From NCBI GenBank assembly GCA_963784895.1, contig CAWATM010000009.1, forward strand, positions 1-64,000: a DNA stretch of 64,000 nucleotides. Reading direction: 5' to 3'. The stretch comes from Gaiellasilicea sp963784895. GTDB taxonomy: Bacteria > Actinomycetota > Thermoleophilia > Gaiellales > Gaiellaceae. This document shows, piece after piece, positions 45,166 through 52,806 of this stretch; position 1 is the first letter of the stretch, and each line of letters starts with the position of its first letter. The notes below the pieces were generated by a model. The model had not been told where the DNA came from, made no database searches, and was given only the letters and a program-made list of their open reading frames with translations. A program made the translations under genes and the position numbers.

Positions 45166-48161
45166 AGAGCCTCCGCGCGGCGCTCTATCCCCTCCGTCTC
45201 GTCGGCGCCCGGCTGAGCCGGCGCAGTGCGCCCGTCGTCCTCGTCGTGCTTGGGATCGCGGCGGGCGCCGCGGTCGTCCTCGGCGGTCGGGCCGGGGCGC
45301 TCGTCGCGCAGGACCGGGCCGTCGCGCAGGCGGTCGAGCGGATCGAGGACGGCCAGCGCTCGGTCCGCGCCGTCTGGTTCGGTATCCCGGCCCAGAGCGA
45401 CGAGCCGCAGCCCACGCTCGAGCGGCGAGCGCGCACCGCCCTGGCTCGGACCGCCGCCGGCGGCGCGACCTCGCTCGTCCTCTTCCGCGAGACCTCGGTC
45501 GGCGGGACGTTTGCCGGACTCGGCGGCGTCGAGGGGCTCGGGCGCTGGGTGACGATCCGGTCCGGCCGGCTGCCGCGCACCTGCATGCCGGAGCGGTGCG
45601 AGGTGCTGCGGCTCCGCGGCGCGGGGCGACTGCCGAGCCTGGAGGGGATCGACCTCGTCGAGGTGGGCGAGGCGGTGCTCGAGAACCGCGTCCTCTTCGG
45701 TGACTTCCTGGCGCCGACGGACAATGCGCTCGAAGACGCCGAGGTGAGCCCGTCGCTCGCCCGTGCGGCCGGCTACCACCGGCCGCCGCCGCCGCCGCTC
45801 TTCCTCGCGGAGGGCGTGACCGCCCTGGCCGGCGCTCCCGCGCTCGACCGCGTCTATCGCAGCTACGCCTGGGTCGCCCCGCTCGCGCCCGGGCGCCCGC
45901 GCCTGTGGCAGGTGGACGATCTCGCAAACGGCGTCACGGAAGCACGATCGGAGCTCCAGGCCGTGTCCGGCAGCTTCGATCTCGTCGCGCCGGTCGAGGA
46001 GCTGCGCGAAGCGCAGGCGACGAGCCGTGCAGCGGGACGGCGGCTCGGCGTCGTCGGCGGCGAGGCGGCCGCGCTCCTCTTCGCGTTCGCGCTGCTCGCC
46101 GCGATGACGCTCCGGCCCGACCTGCTCGCCGCCCGGCGCCGGCTCGCCTGGTACGGCGCGCGCGGTTGGCAGCTCGCGCTCGTGACCGTCGCGGAATCGG
46201 CCGCGCTCGCGCTGGCCGGGACCGCGATCGGACTCTTCGTCGCGCTGATCGGCGGCGCGGTCGTGGCGGAGCGAGCAGGTGCTCCGGTCGGCGACGTGCT
46301 CACGCGCAGTGTCGCCTCCGGCGAGGGAGTTGCGCTCGCTCTTCTCGTCGCGGCTGCTGCGACGGCCGTGCTCGTCGGCGCCGTGACCGCGCGCTCGTCC
46401 CGGACGCGCTTCGGGCTGCTCGACGCCGCCGCTGCCGCCGCTGCGTTCGTGGTCGTCCTCGAGGTCTGGCGCGGCGACGGCGCGGGCGATCTCCCGCTGT
46501 TGCTGCCGGCGCTCGTCACGTTCGCCGCAGCCGTCCTCGTGACGCGGCTGCTGCGGCCCGCACTCCGGCTCGTCGAGCGTCTCGCCCGCAAACGCTCGCT
46601 CGGGCTCCGGATCGCCTCGCTCACGCTCGCGCGCAACCCCGGCTACGCGATCGCCGCCACCGCGTTCCTCGTCGTCAGCTTCGGGCTGGCGCTCTTCGCC
46701 GAGAGCTACCGCTCGACTCTCGCGCGCGGCGAGCGCGACCAGGCCGCGCACCAGGTACCGCTCGACTACGTCGTCCGCGAGGACCTGAGGCGGTTGATCC
46801 CGGTGCAGGACGCGGCGTCGCTCGAGCGGTTCCGGGGGCTCGGCGAGGTTGAGCCCGTGCCCGTCCTGCGCCTCACCGGCGGCGTCGGCCGGCTGGAGGG
46901 CGAAAGCGGGATCACGTTGCTCGGTCTCGATCCGGGCGCGCTCGTCCACGTCAACGGCTGGCGGGACGACGAGGCGCGAGCGCCCCGGCAGGAGCTGGCG
47001 GCGCGGATCGAGGCTGTTCCCGCCCGGAACGGCCCGCGCCTCGGCAGGACGCTGCAGGTTCGCACGACCGGCGGCCCGGTGCTGCTCTCCGCCGAGATCG
47101 AGGGGCCGACGGGCCGCTTCGCCCGCGTCCCGCTCGGGGACCCGCTGCCGGCGGCTGCGCGCGGGGGCAGGCTGGCCGGGATCGCGATCGAGCCGGACAC
47201 GCGGCTACAGGAGCGCGGCGCCGACGCCGGGCAGGCGCAGACGGGCTCCGTCACGATCGAGCTTCCCGACGTCCCCGGCGGCATCTCCGACTGGGTGGGC
47301 GTCGGTGGCGCGCGGATCGACGGCTCCACGGTGCGGTACACGCTCACGAACACCGTCGCGACGAGGATCAGGCCGCGTCAGCCGACCGAGCCGCTGCCGG
47401 TGCTCGCGACGCCGCGTCTCGCCGCGGCGGCGGACGACGGCGGCCTGCTGCCTCTGCAGATCGCGGGAGAGCGGATGACCGTGCGCGTCGTCGGCACCGT
47501 CCGCCGCTTCCCCGGCGTCGACGGCCAGGCGGTCGTCGGTGACGGCGAGGCGCTGGCGGCAGCGGTCAACCTCGAGCGTCCCGGCGCCGCGCGCGTGAAC
47601 GAGATCTGGCTGCGCCTGCGCGAGCCCGGTTCCGCGGCTGTCGTCGACCGGGCACTCGCGGCGAAGCCGTTCGACGTTCTCACCGTTCGTTCGCGCCACG
47701 CACTCGAGGCGGACGCACGCCGCGATCCGATCGCACACGGGACGCTCCTCGCGCTCGCCGTCGCGGCCGCGGTCGCGCTCGGGCTCGCGCTCGCCGGCAT
47801 CCTGCTGACCGTGCTCGGCGACCTGCGCGACGAGAGCGGTGAGCTGCTCGACCTCGAGGCGCAGGGGGCTTCGCCGTCGTTGCTGCGGCGGATCGTGCGG
47901 CTCCGCGCGCTCACCGTCGCCGTGGCGGGGCTTGTCGCGGGCGCTCTTGCCGGGCTCGCTCTCGCGGCCGTCGTCACCGACCTCGTCGGTCTGACCGCGC
48001 GCGCCACCTCGCCCGAGCCGCCGCTCGTGCTCGACGTCGACGCGACCGTCGTCGCCGCGGCTGTCTTCCTCTACGTGCTCGCCGCCGGTGGGTTGATCGT
48101 GCTCGCGACGCGGCGCGCGTTCTCGGCTCCGACCCCCGCGCGGGCCGAGGTGCTCGAGTGA
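45162..48161 (+). CDS. Large FtsX-like ABC transporter permease
   Basis: 999 residues from the GTG overlapping the previous TGA. A signal-anchor helix lies near 20-45 (APVVLVVLGIAAGAAVVLGG). FtsX-type transmembrane triplets occur around 300-410 and 855-985, with extra helices near 430-490 and 520-545 (ATAFLVVSFGLALFAESY). The two extracytoplasmic domains are large. Adjacent ATPases and coupling suggest a MacB-like export or envelope-remodelling system. The substrate is unknown; the operon also encodes an amino-acid ligase, which might supply one. Confidence 0.9.
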   Translation: MKSLRAALYPLRLVGARLSRRSAPVVLVVLGIAAGAAVVLGGRAGALVAQDRAVAQAVERIEDGQRSVRAVWFGIPAQSDEPQPTLERRARTALARTAAGGATSLVLFRETSVGGTFAGLGGVEGLGRWVTIRSGRLPRTCMPERCEVLRLRGAGRLPSLEGIDLVEVGEAVLENRVLFGDFLAPTDNALEDAEVSPSLARAAGYHRPPPPPLFLAEGVTALAGAPALDRVYRSYAWVAPLAPGRPRLWQVDDLANGVTEARSELQAVSGSFDLVAPVEELREAQATSRAAGRRLGVVGGEAAALLFAFALLAAMTLRPDLLAARRRLAWYGARGWQLALVTVAESAALALAGTAIGLFVALIGGAVVAERAGAPVGDVLTRSVASGEGVALALLVAAAATAVLVGAVTARSSRTRFGLLDAAAAAAAFVVVLEVWRGDGAGDLPLLLPALVTFAAAVLVTRLLRPALRLVERLARKRSLGLRIASLTLARNPGYAIAATAFLVVSFGLALFAESYRSTLARGERDQAAHQVPLDYVVREDLRRLIPVQDAASLERFRGLGEVEPVPVLRLTGGVGRLEGESGITLLGLDPGALVHVNGWRDDEARAPRQELAARIEAVPARNGPRLGRTLQVRTTGGPVLLSAEIEGPTGRFARVPLGDPLPAAARGGRLAGIAIEPDTRLQERGADAGQAQTGSVTIELPDVPGGISDWVGVGGARIDGSTVRYTLTNTVATRIRPRQPTEPLPVLATPRLAAAADDGGLLPLQIAGERMTVRVVGTVRRFPGVDGQAVVGDGEALAAAVNLERPGAARVNEIWLRLREPGSAAVVDRALAAKPFDVLTVRSRHALEADARRDPIAHGTLLALAVAAAVALGLALAGILLTVLGDLRDESGELLDLEAQGASPSLLRRIVRLRALTVAVAGLVAGALAGLALAAVVTDLVGLTARATSPEPPLVLDVDATVVAAAVFLYVLAAGGLIVLATRRAFSAPTPARAEVLE

Positions 48162-48998
48162 CCGCGCTCGTCCAGATCGAGGACGTCTTCCGCGTGTATC
48201 CCTCACCGCACGGCGGTGTCGCCGCGCTCCAGGGACTGAGCCTGGCGGTCGAGCAGGGCGAGCTCTGCGTCGTGCTCGGGCCGAGCGGCTCGGGCAAGTC
48301 GACGCTGCTCAGGATCGTCGCCGGTTTCGACCGAGCGTCGGCGGGGTCGGTCCGCGTCGCGGGGGTCGACGTCGGCGCACTCGGCGGCTGGGGCGCCGCT
48401 CGCTTCCGCTCGCGCGCGATCGGCTACGCCGACCAGCACTACTGGCGAGCGCTTGCGGGCGAGTTGACCGCGCGCGAGCTCGTGGGGATCCAGCTCGGGC
48501 TTGCGGGCGAGCCCGCGGAGCGCCGGCGTACCCGTGCCGACGAGCTGCTCGACCGCGTCGGCCTCGGCGACCGCCGCGACGCCCATCCACGCGAGCTCTC
48601 GGGCGGCGAGCAGCAGCGGATCGCGCTCTGCGCGGCGCTCGCGAGCAGGCCTGCGCTCCTGATCGCCGACGAGCCGACCGGCGAGCTCGACGCGGCAACG
48701 GCCCGCGACGTGCTGGCGCTGATCGCCGAGCTCGTGCGCGAGTCGGCGGGCACTGCGCTCGTCGTCAGCCACGACCCGGCGTCCGCCGAGCGGGCCGACC
48801 GTGTCATCCACGTCCGCGACGGCCGCATCTCCGACGAGCGCAGCGCGGGTGTCTCCGGCGACGGCGCGATCGTCGTCGGCCGCGGCGGCTGGCTGCGCCT
48901 CCCCGAAGACGTGCTGCGCGCGGCCGGGATCGACCGCCTTGCGTCGGCCGAGCTCCGCGGCGGCGAGGTCGTCCTCCAGCCGTCGGGGGAAAGTGTGA
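48158..48998 (+). CDS. ABC transporter ATP-binding protein, 3' end apparently frameshifted
   Basis: Overlaps the permease gene by four bases. Walker A GPSGSGKS (41-48), Q-loop IGYADQHYWRALAGELTAREL, signature LSGGEQQRIAL, Walker B LLIADEPTGELD and H-loop VVSHD are intact, and the domain ends near VVLQPSG. In the sequence as given the frame then stays open to 49681, running through the whole next ABC gene in another frame with Arg-rich nonsense. Removing one G from the G5 run at 48985-48989 would give GKV-stop at 48996-48998, about 279 residues, the normal size. I annotate that end and regard an indel as likely. Confidence 0.85.
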
Positions 48999-49002
48999 CT
49001 GT

Positions 49003-49054
49003 GTCACAAGCTCGCCAGCCGGCTCTCGGGAGCCGCACGGCGAGCTCGTGTGAC
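49003..49054 (+). promoter_or_regulatory. Long hairpin covering the start of the second ABC gene
   Basis: GTCACA+AGCTCGCC (49003-49016) pairs with GGCGAGCT+TGTGAC (49039-49046 and 49049-49054), a 14-bp stem with a two-base bulge; within the loop CGGCTC and GAGCCG form a second 6-bp stem. The GTG start codon (49050-49052) lies in the 3' arm, so the structure could hide it from ribosomes or act as partial terminator. Confidence 0.6.
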
Positions 49055-49697
49055 AGAAACACAAGCTCCGATCGTCATTGCGCGCGGCCTGACGAAGCGG
49101 TTCGGGAGCGCCGCGCCGATCGAGGGGCTCGACGCCACCTTCGCGGCCGGGCGGCTCACGGTCGTCACCGGGCCTTCGGGCTCCGGGAAGACGACGCTGC
49201 TGCTCCTCCTGGCCGGGCTCGAGCTGCCGGACCAGGGCGACGTGCTGCTCGACGGCGTCTCGCTCGGCGGGCTCGGCCGGGCCGGACGGGCGGAGCTGCG
49301 GCGGACGAGCCTCGCCTTCGTCGGCCAGACAACGGGTCTGGCGCCGTTCCTCGGCGCGCGCGAGAACGTCGAGCTCGCGCTCGAGCTGCGCGGGCTGTCG
49401 ACCCACGACGGCGCAGACGAGGCGCTCGCCGCCGTCGGTCTCGCGGAGCACGCCGACCGGCCGGTCGCCCAGCTCTCAGCCGGGCAGCGCGAGCGTGCCG
49501 CGCTCGCCCGCGCGATCGCCGTCCGTCCGCGCGTGATCGTCGCCGACGAGCCGACAGCCAGGCTCGACGGGGCCAACGCGCTCGCGCTCGGCGCCCTTCT
49601 CGCCGACGTCGCTCGCACGACAGGCGCGACCGTGATCTGCGCCACGCACGACCCCCTCCTGATCGACCAGGCAGACGCTGAGCTCGCGCTAGGCTGA
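49050..49697 (+). CDS. Second ABC transporter ATP-binding protein
   Basis: 215 residues from GTG. Walker A GPSGSGKT (41-48), Q-loop FVGQTTGLAPFLGARENV, signature LSAGQRERAALARA and Walker B VIVADEPTARLD, H-loop ATHD. It is a short MacB/LolD-type ATPase. Two ATPases next to one permease of double length suggests either a heterodimeric motor or an alternative partner. The start is enclosed in a hairpin. The heavy-metal-associated gene begins five bases after the stop. Confidence 0.93.
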   Translation: MTETQAPIVIARGLTKRFGSAAPIEGLDATFAAGRLTVVTGPSGSGKTTLLLLLAGLELPDQGDVLLDGVSLGGLGRAGRAELRRTSLAFVGQTTGLAPFLGARENVELALELRGLSTHDGADEALAAVGLAEHADRPVAQLSAGQRERAALARAIAVRPRVIVADEPTARLDGANALALGALLADVARTTGATVICATHDPLLIDQADAELALG

Positions 49698-49702
49698 GAG
49701 CG

Positions 49703-49933
49703 ATGGCCACCGTCAGCGACGTGATCCAGGTGAGCGGCGTCCGCTGCGAGCGCTGCGTCGGCCGGCTCGCCGGCACGCTCCGCCAAGTCGACGGGATCGA
49801 GGCCGCGAACGCGAACCTGATGGGCGAGGTCTCGCTCAGCTGGGACGACGCCCGGACAAGCCGCGAGGAGATCGTCGCGACGCTCAGGCGGGGCGGCTTT
49901 CCCGAGCTCGCACAGGTCCGAGCCGGGGAATAG
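49703..49933 (+). CDS. Heavy-metal-associated (HMA) domain protein
   Basis: 76 residues. The ferredoxin-like HMA fold with metal motif C15-x2-C18 (VRCERCVGRL), then LRQVDGIEAANANLMGEVSLSWDD and a last helix. Like CopZ it may bind copper(I) or another soft metal, or a related ligand; the usual GMTCxxC glycine-methionine is replaced by SGVRCERC. It follows the ABC genes closely. Its stop codon overlaps the sigma-R type promoter. Confidence 0.88.
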   Translation: MATVSDVIQVSGVRCERCVGRLAGTLRQVDGIEAANANLMGEVSLSWDDARTSREEIVATLRRGGFPELAQVRAGE

Positions 49934-49952
49934 ACCCGCCGCGAGGGGCGTT
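49926..49952 (+). promoter_or_regulatory. Sigma-R type promoter (GGGAAT-N18-GTT)
   Basis: GGGAAT (49926-49931) and GTT (49950-49952) are separated by exactly 18 bases, matching the consensus known for SigR of Streptomyces and SigH of mycobacteria. It lies 35 bases before the GTG of the ECF sigma gene, the position expected for autoregulation. Confidence 0.75.
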
Positions 49953-49987
49953 CTTCACCCCGTCAGACCGATTGTTAGGGTGGCCGG

Positions 49988-50584
49988 GTGAGTGAGTCCG
50001 GCGCAGCCGAGCCAGAGGAGGACGCCGGGCGCAGAGTCGCGAACGAGGCCCGGGAACGCGTCCGCTTCGAGGAGGAGGCGCTCGAGCTCGCCGACCAGGT
50101 CTACCGCGTCGCGCGCCGAATGGTCGGTACGCGAGAGGAGGCCGAAGAGTTGGTTCAGGACACCTATGCGCGCGCATTCCGGAGTTGGCGCTCGTTCACG
50201 CCGGGGACGAACATGCGCGCGTGGCTGCTGCGGATCCTGACGAACCTGAATACCGACCGCGGCCGCAAGATCCAGCGCACGCCCGACCAGCAACCGCTCG
50301 AGGAGAGCGACTACTACCTCGCGAACCGGCTCGCCGCCGTCGAGGGCGAGCAGGCGCTCGACCAGGAGCAGGTCGTCGAGCGGCTCTCGCAAGGCGGCGT
50401 CGTCAACGCACTCGCCGAGCTGCCGCACGACTTCCGCGACGTCGTCGTCCTGGTCGACTTGGGCGAGTTCAGCTACGCCGATGCTGCGCAGATCTTGGAC
50501 ATCCCGATCGGGACCGTGATGTCGCGCCTTCACCGCGGTCGCCGTATCCTGAAGAAGACGCTGGCGGAGGAGACGCTGACATGA
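49988..50584 (+). CDS. ECF sigma factor, SigR/SigH-like
   Basis: 198 residues from GTG. Sigma region 2 (about 33-100: ALELADQVYRVARRMVGTREEAEELVQDTYARAFRSWRSF and AWLLRILTNLN) and region 4 (about 140-190: LPHDFRDVVVLVDLGEFSYADAAQILDIPIGTVMSRLHRGRRIL) are complete. The layout and the extended linker resemble SigR, which controls thiol-oxidative stress genes. The next gene, overlapping by four bases, encodes a zinc anti-sigma factor, and the upstream promoter fits its own consensus. Confidence 0.93.
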   Translation: MSESGAAEPEEDAGRRVANEARERVRFEEEALELADQVYRVARRMVGTREEAEELVQDTYARAFRSWRSFTPGTNMRAWLLRILTNLNTDRGRKIQRTPDQQPLEESDYYLANRLAAVEGEQALDQEQVVERLSQGGVVNALAELPHDFRDVVVLVDLGEFSYADAAQILDIPIGTVMSRLHRGRRILKKTLAEETLT

Positions 50585-50823
50585 GCGACGCCGACTGCGA
50601 GAAGTGCGAGGAGCTGCTCCAGGGCTACCTCGACCGTGACCTGACGGCGGCAGAGGTCAGCGTCGCCGAGGGTCACCTCAACGGCTGCGACTACTGCCGC
50701 CGGCGTTATCGCTTCGAGGCGCAGCTCCGGCGCTACATCCGGACGACCGCGACCGAGCGCATGCCAGCCGGGCTGATGGCGAAGCTGACCGAGCTCCGCG
50801 GCCCGACGGCCGACGGCCTCTAG
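50581..50823 (+). CDS. Zinc-containing anti-sigma factor (ZAS, RsrA-like)
   Basis: 80 residues. The zinc motif H32-x3-C36-x2-C39 (EGHLNGCDYCRRRY) together with the N-terminal C6/C9 (DCEKCEELLQGYLD) is that of RsrA-type anti-sigma factors, which release the sigma factor when cysteines are oxidised. ATGA overlap with the sigma gene. No membrane segment, so cytosolic redox sensing is expected. Confidence 0.9.
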   Translation: MSDADCEKCEELLQGYLDRDLTAAEVSVAEGHLNGCDYCRRRYRFEAQLRRYIRTTATERMPAGLMAKLTELRGPTADGL

Positions 50824-50881
50824 GTCGGAGGGTTCGGCGACGTAGCGGCGGAGCCCTCGAGCGGCACTCCCCCAAACCCTC

Positions 50882-51592
50882 CTAGCCGGGCCCGCGCTGG
50901 GGGCCGACGATCACGACCAGGCGGTTCGGGTCGGGGCCGCCGGGGAGCGGGCGGGTGACGAAGCCGAGCTGGCGCGCGAGGCGAATCGCGATCAGGCGCC
51001 CGCCAGGCGAGTAGTAGACCGCGCTCCGCGGGTAGTCGAAGCGGTCGGCGCGGCCGACCTTCTTGACCGTGTAGGCGAGCGACTGGATCTTGCTCCCGAC
51101 CTGGCGCGTCCAGTTGATGTCGCCGGCGCCGTTCAGCACGTCGATGTGGATCTGCCACGGCTTCGGCAGCGTCGCCGCTTGCGCCACGACCGGGTCGACC
51201 GGCGCCGCCGCGGGCGTGCCGGCCACGGCCGGCACGAGCACGAACGCGACGAGGGCCATCAGTGCCGCCGAGAGCGCTGCGACGCCGACGAGGCGCGCCG
51301 CGGGATTGGTGTCGAGCGGCTGCAGCGGTGCGGGGAGCCCGGCGAGCTTTCGGGCCTCTCGCTGGCCGACCTCGAGCGCTGCGGCGAGCAGCAGCGTTGC
51401 CTCGATCGCATGGTCGGTCGAGGGGAAGCGGTAGACGCGGCCCTCCTCGAGCCACTCGACCTGATCCGGCGTCAGCCCCGCGCGCCGCGCGGCCTCGTCG
51501 ACGGTCAGTCGGCGCTGCAGTCGCGCCGAGGCCAGCGCGCTGCGCGTGGAGACGAGCGCGAGACTCTGGGGGACGGGCTGGGCGAGCTCCAT
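50882..51592 (-). CDS. HTH-transmembrane-LytR_C hybrid protein
   Basis: 236 residues. Residues 20-75 form an XRE/RodZ-like helix-turn-helix (LASARLQRRLTVDEAARRAGLTPDQVEWLEEGRV), followed by a transmembrane helix at about 103-126 (GVAALSAALMALVAFVLVPAVAG) and a C-terminal LytR_C-type domain (about 143-234: WQIHIDVLNGAGDINWTRQVGSKIQSLAYTVKKV ... SAVYYSPG ... LVVIVG). This topology puts the HTH in the cytoplasm and LytR_C outside. It may sense or organise cell-wall processes. Six bases downstream of the MocA-like gene, so in the same operon. Confidence 0.85.
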   Translation of the reverse strand: MELAQPVPQSLALVSTRSALASARLQRRLTVDEAARRAGLTPDQVEWLEEGRVYRFPSTDHAIEATLLLAAALEVGQREARKLAGLPAPLQPLDTNPAARLVGVAALSAALMALVAFVLVPAVAGTPAAAPVDPVVAQAATLPKPWQIHIDVLNGAGDINWTRQVGSKIQSLAYTVKKVGRADRFDYPRSAVYYSPGGRLIAIRLARQLGFVTRPLPGGPDPNRLVVIVGPQRGPG

Positions 51593-51598
51593 TGCCTG

Positions 51599-52114
51599 CT
51601 ACATCGGTTCGTCGGCGCCACTCCTGAACCTCTCCGGTAGATCCTCGGGATAGTCGACGTCGCCCGGCTCGCCGAGGTCGTCGCACGGCACGAGCCGCGG
51701 CTCGGACGCGCGCAGCCCTTCGTCGGGGATGTCCGTCCACACGGAACGGTCGACGACAAGGGGGTGGCCGCGGTCGCCGGCGTAGCTCGCGGCGACCAGC
51801 GGCGCACCGCCCGCGCGCCACTCGGCGACGACACGATCGATCGCCGCCGGGGCGAGCGACGGGCCGTCGGCGAGCACGACGACGGCTGCCTCGACCTCGG
51901 GCGCGAGCGCAGCCAGCCCGCAGCGGAGCGACGCACCTGGGCCGCGCTCCCAGTCCGGGCAGTGGATCGCACCTTCGAGTGGATACGCGCCCGCGACGAC
52001 GACGATCTGGTCGAGGCCCTGCACGCGCTCGAGCACGGCGGGGAGGAGCAGTCGCTGCTTCGGCGCGCCGAACCGCGTCGCCGCACCCGCGGCGAGGACG
52101 ACGGCGGCGACCAC
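51599..52114 (-). CDS. MocA/MobA-like nucleotidyltransferase (molybdenum cofactor)
   Basis: 171 residues from a GTG whose first base overlaps the cyclophilin stop (TAG/GTG). NTP-transferase motifs: VVLAAGAATRFGAPKQ, VVVLADGPSLAP and GHPLVVDRSVW. MocA-type enzymes attach CMP to molybdopterin to make the cytosine dinucleotide cofactor of xanthine-oxidase-family enzymes. Its position in an operon with all three subunits of such an enzyme supports this. Slightly shorter than the usual 190-200 residues, with a compact middle. Confidence 0.88.
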   Translation of the reverse strand: MVAAVVLAAGAATRFGAPKQRLLLPAVLERVQGLDQIVVVAGAYPLEGAIHCPDWERGPGASLRCGLAALAPEVEAAVVVLADGPSLAPAAIDRVVAEWRAGGAPLVAASYAGDRGHPLVVDRSVWTDIPDEGLRASEPRLVPCDDLGEPGDVDYPEDLPERFRSGADEPM

Positions 52115-52788
52115 TAGCCCTCGTCGACCGTGACCTTCTCGATCACGACCGGCTGCGACGGCGGCCCGTCGCCGGTGCCCAGCGCTTCGATCGCGCTCAC
52201 CGTCTCCATCCCCTCGGTGACGGTGCCGACCACTGCGTAGTCAGGCGGGAGCCCTGCGTCAGGCGCCGTGACGACGAAGAACTGGCTCCCGGACGCTCCC
52301 GGTGGCTCGTTCCCTGCCTTCGCCATTGCGACGACGCCCTCCAGATACTGGGTGTCGGTGGGTGGAGCGTCGACGGTCGTGTAGCCGGGACCACCGCTAC
52401 CGGTGCCCGTCGGATCGCCGCCCTGAATCACGAAACCCGGTACGACACGGTGGAACGTCGTGTCGTCGTAGAAGCCGTCCTCGGCGAGCGAGACGAGCGA
52501 GGCCGACGTCTTCGGCGCCCGCGTCGGGTCGAGGGTGACCGTGAAGTCGCCGCAGTTCGTCTCGACGACGAGCTTGTACGTCGTGCCGGCATCGAGTGAC
52601 TCCGTCGGCGCCGTCTGGCCGCCGTCCGGCTTCGCCTCGGGAGCGTCGACGGTCTCGCACTCGCTGTCGACCGTCGCCGACTGCTCGGTCGTGGCGGCGG
52701 CATCGGTCGACTCCGGCTCGTCGTCGCCGCCGCAGGCCGCGAGCGCCACGACGAGCGCCAGCGGGAGAAGGAGGAGGATGCGCCGCAT
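52114..52788 (-). CDS. Cyclophilin-type peptidyl-prolyl isomerase lipoprotein
   Basis: 224 residues with a lipoprotein signal (MRRILLLLPLALVVALAAC, lipobox Cys 19) and an acidic linker. The cyclophilin domain (about 70-222) has FTVTLDPTRAPKTSASLVSLAEDGFYDDTTFHRVVPGFVIQGGDPTGTGSGGPGY, the catalytic Arg in FHRV and SQFFVV. It folds proteins outside the membrane. Its placement among molybdenum-enzyme genes is unexpected and may reflect co-transcription only, since those subunits lack signal peptides. Confidence 0.93.
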   Translation of the reverse strand: MRRILLLLPLALVVALAACGGDDEPESTDAAATTEQSATVDSECETVDAPEAKPDGGQTAPTESLDAGTTYKLVVETNCGDFTVTLDPTRAPKTSASLVSLAEDGFYDDTTFHRVVPGFVIQGGDPTGTGSGGPGYTTVDAPPTDTQYLEGVVAMAKAGNEPPGASGSQFFVVTAPDAGLPPDYAVVGTVTEGMETVSAIEALGTGDGPPSQPVVIEKVTVDEG

Positions 52789-52806
52789 GAGGAGGCCCGA
52801 TGCTAT

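Noticed and set aside
48999..49681. The C-terminal extension of the first ABC ATPase taken as a fused domain
   Set aside because: It is the second ABC gene read in the wrong frame and is Arg-rich without any fold pattern.
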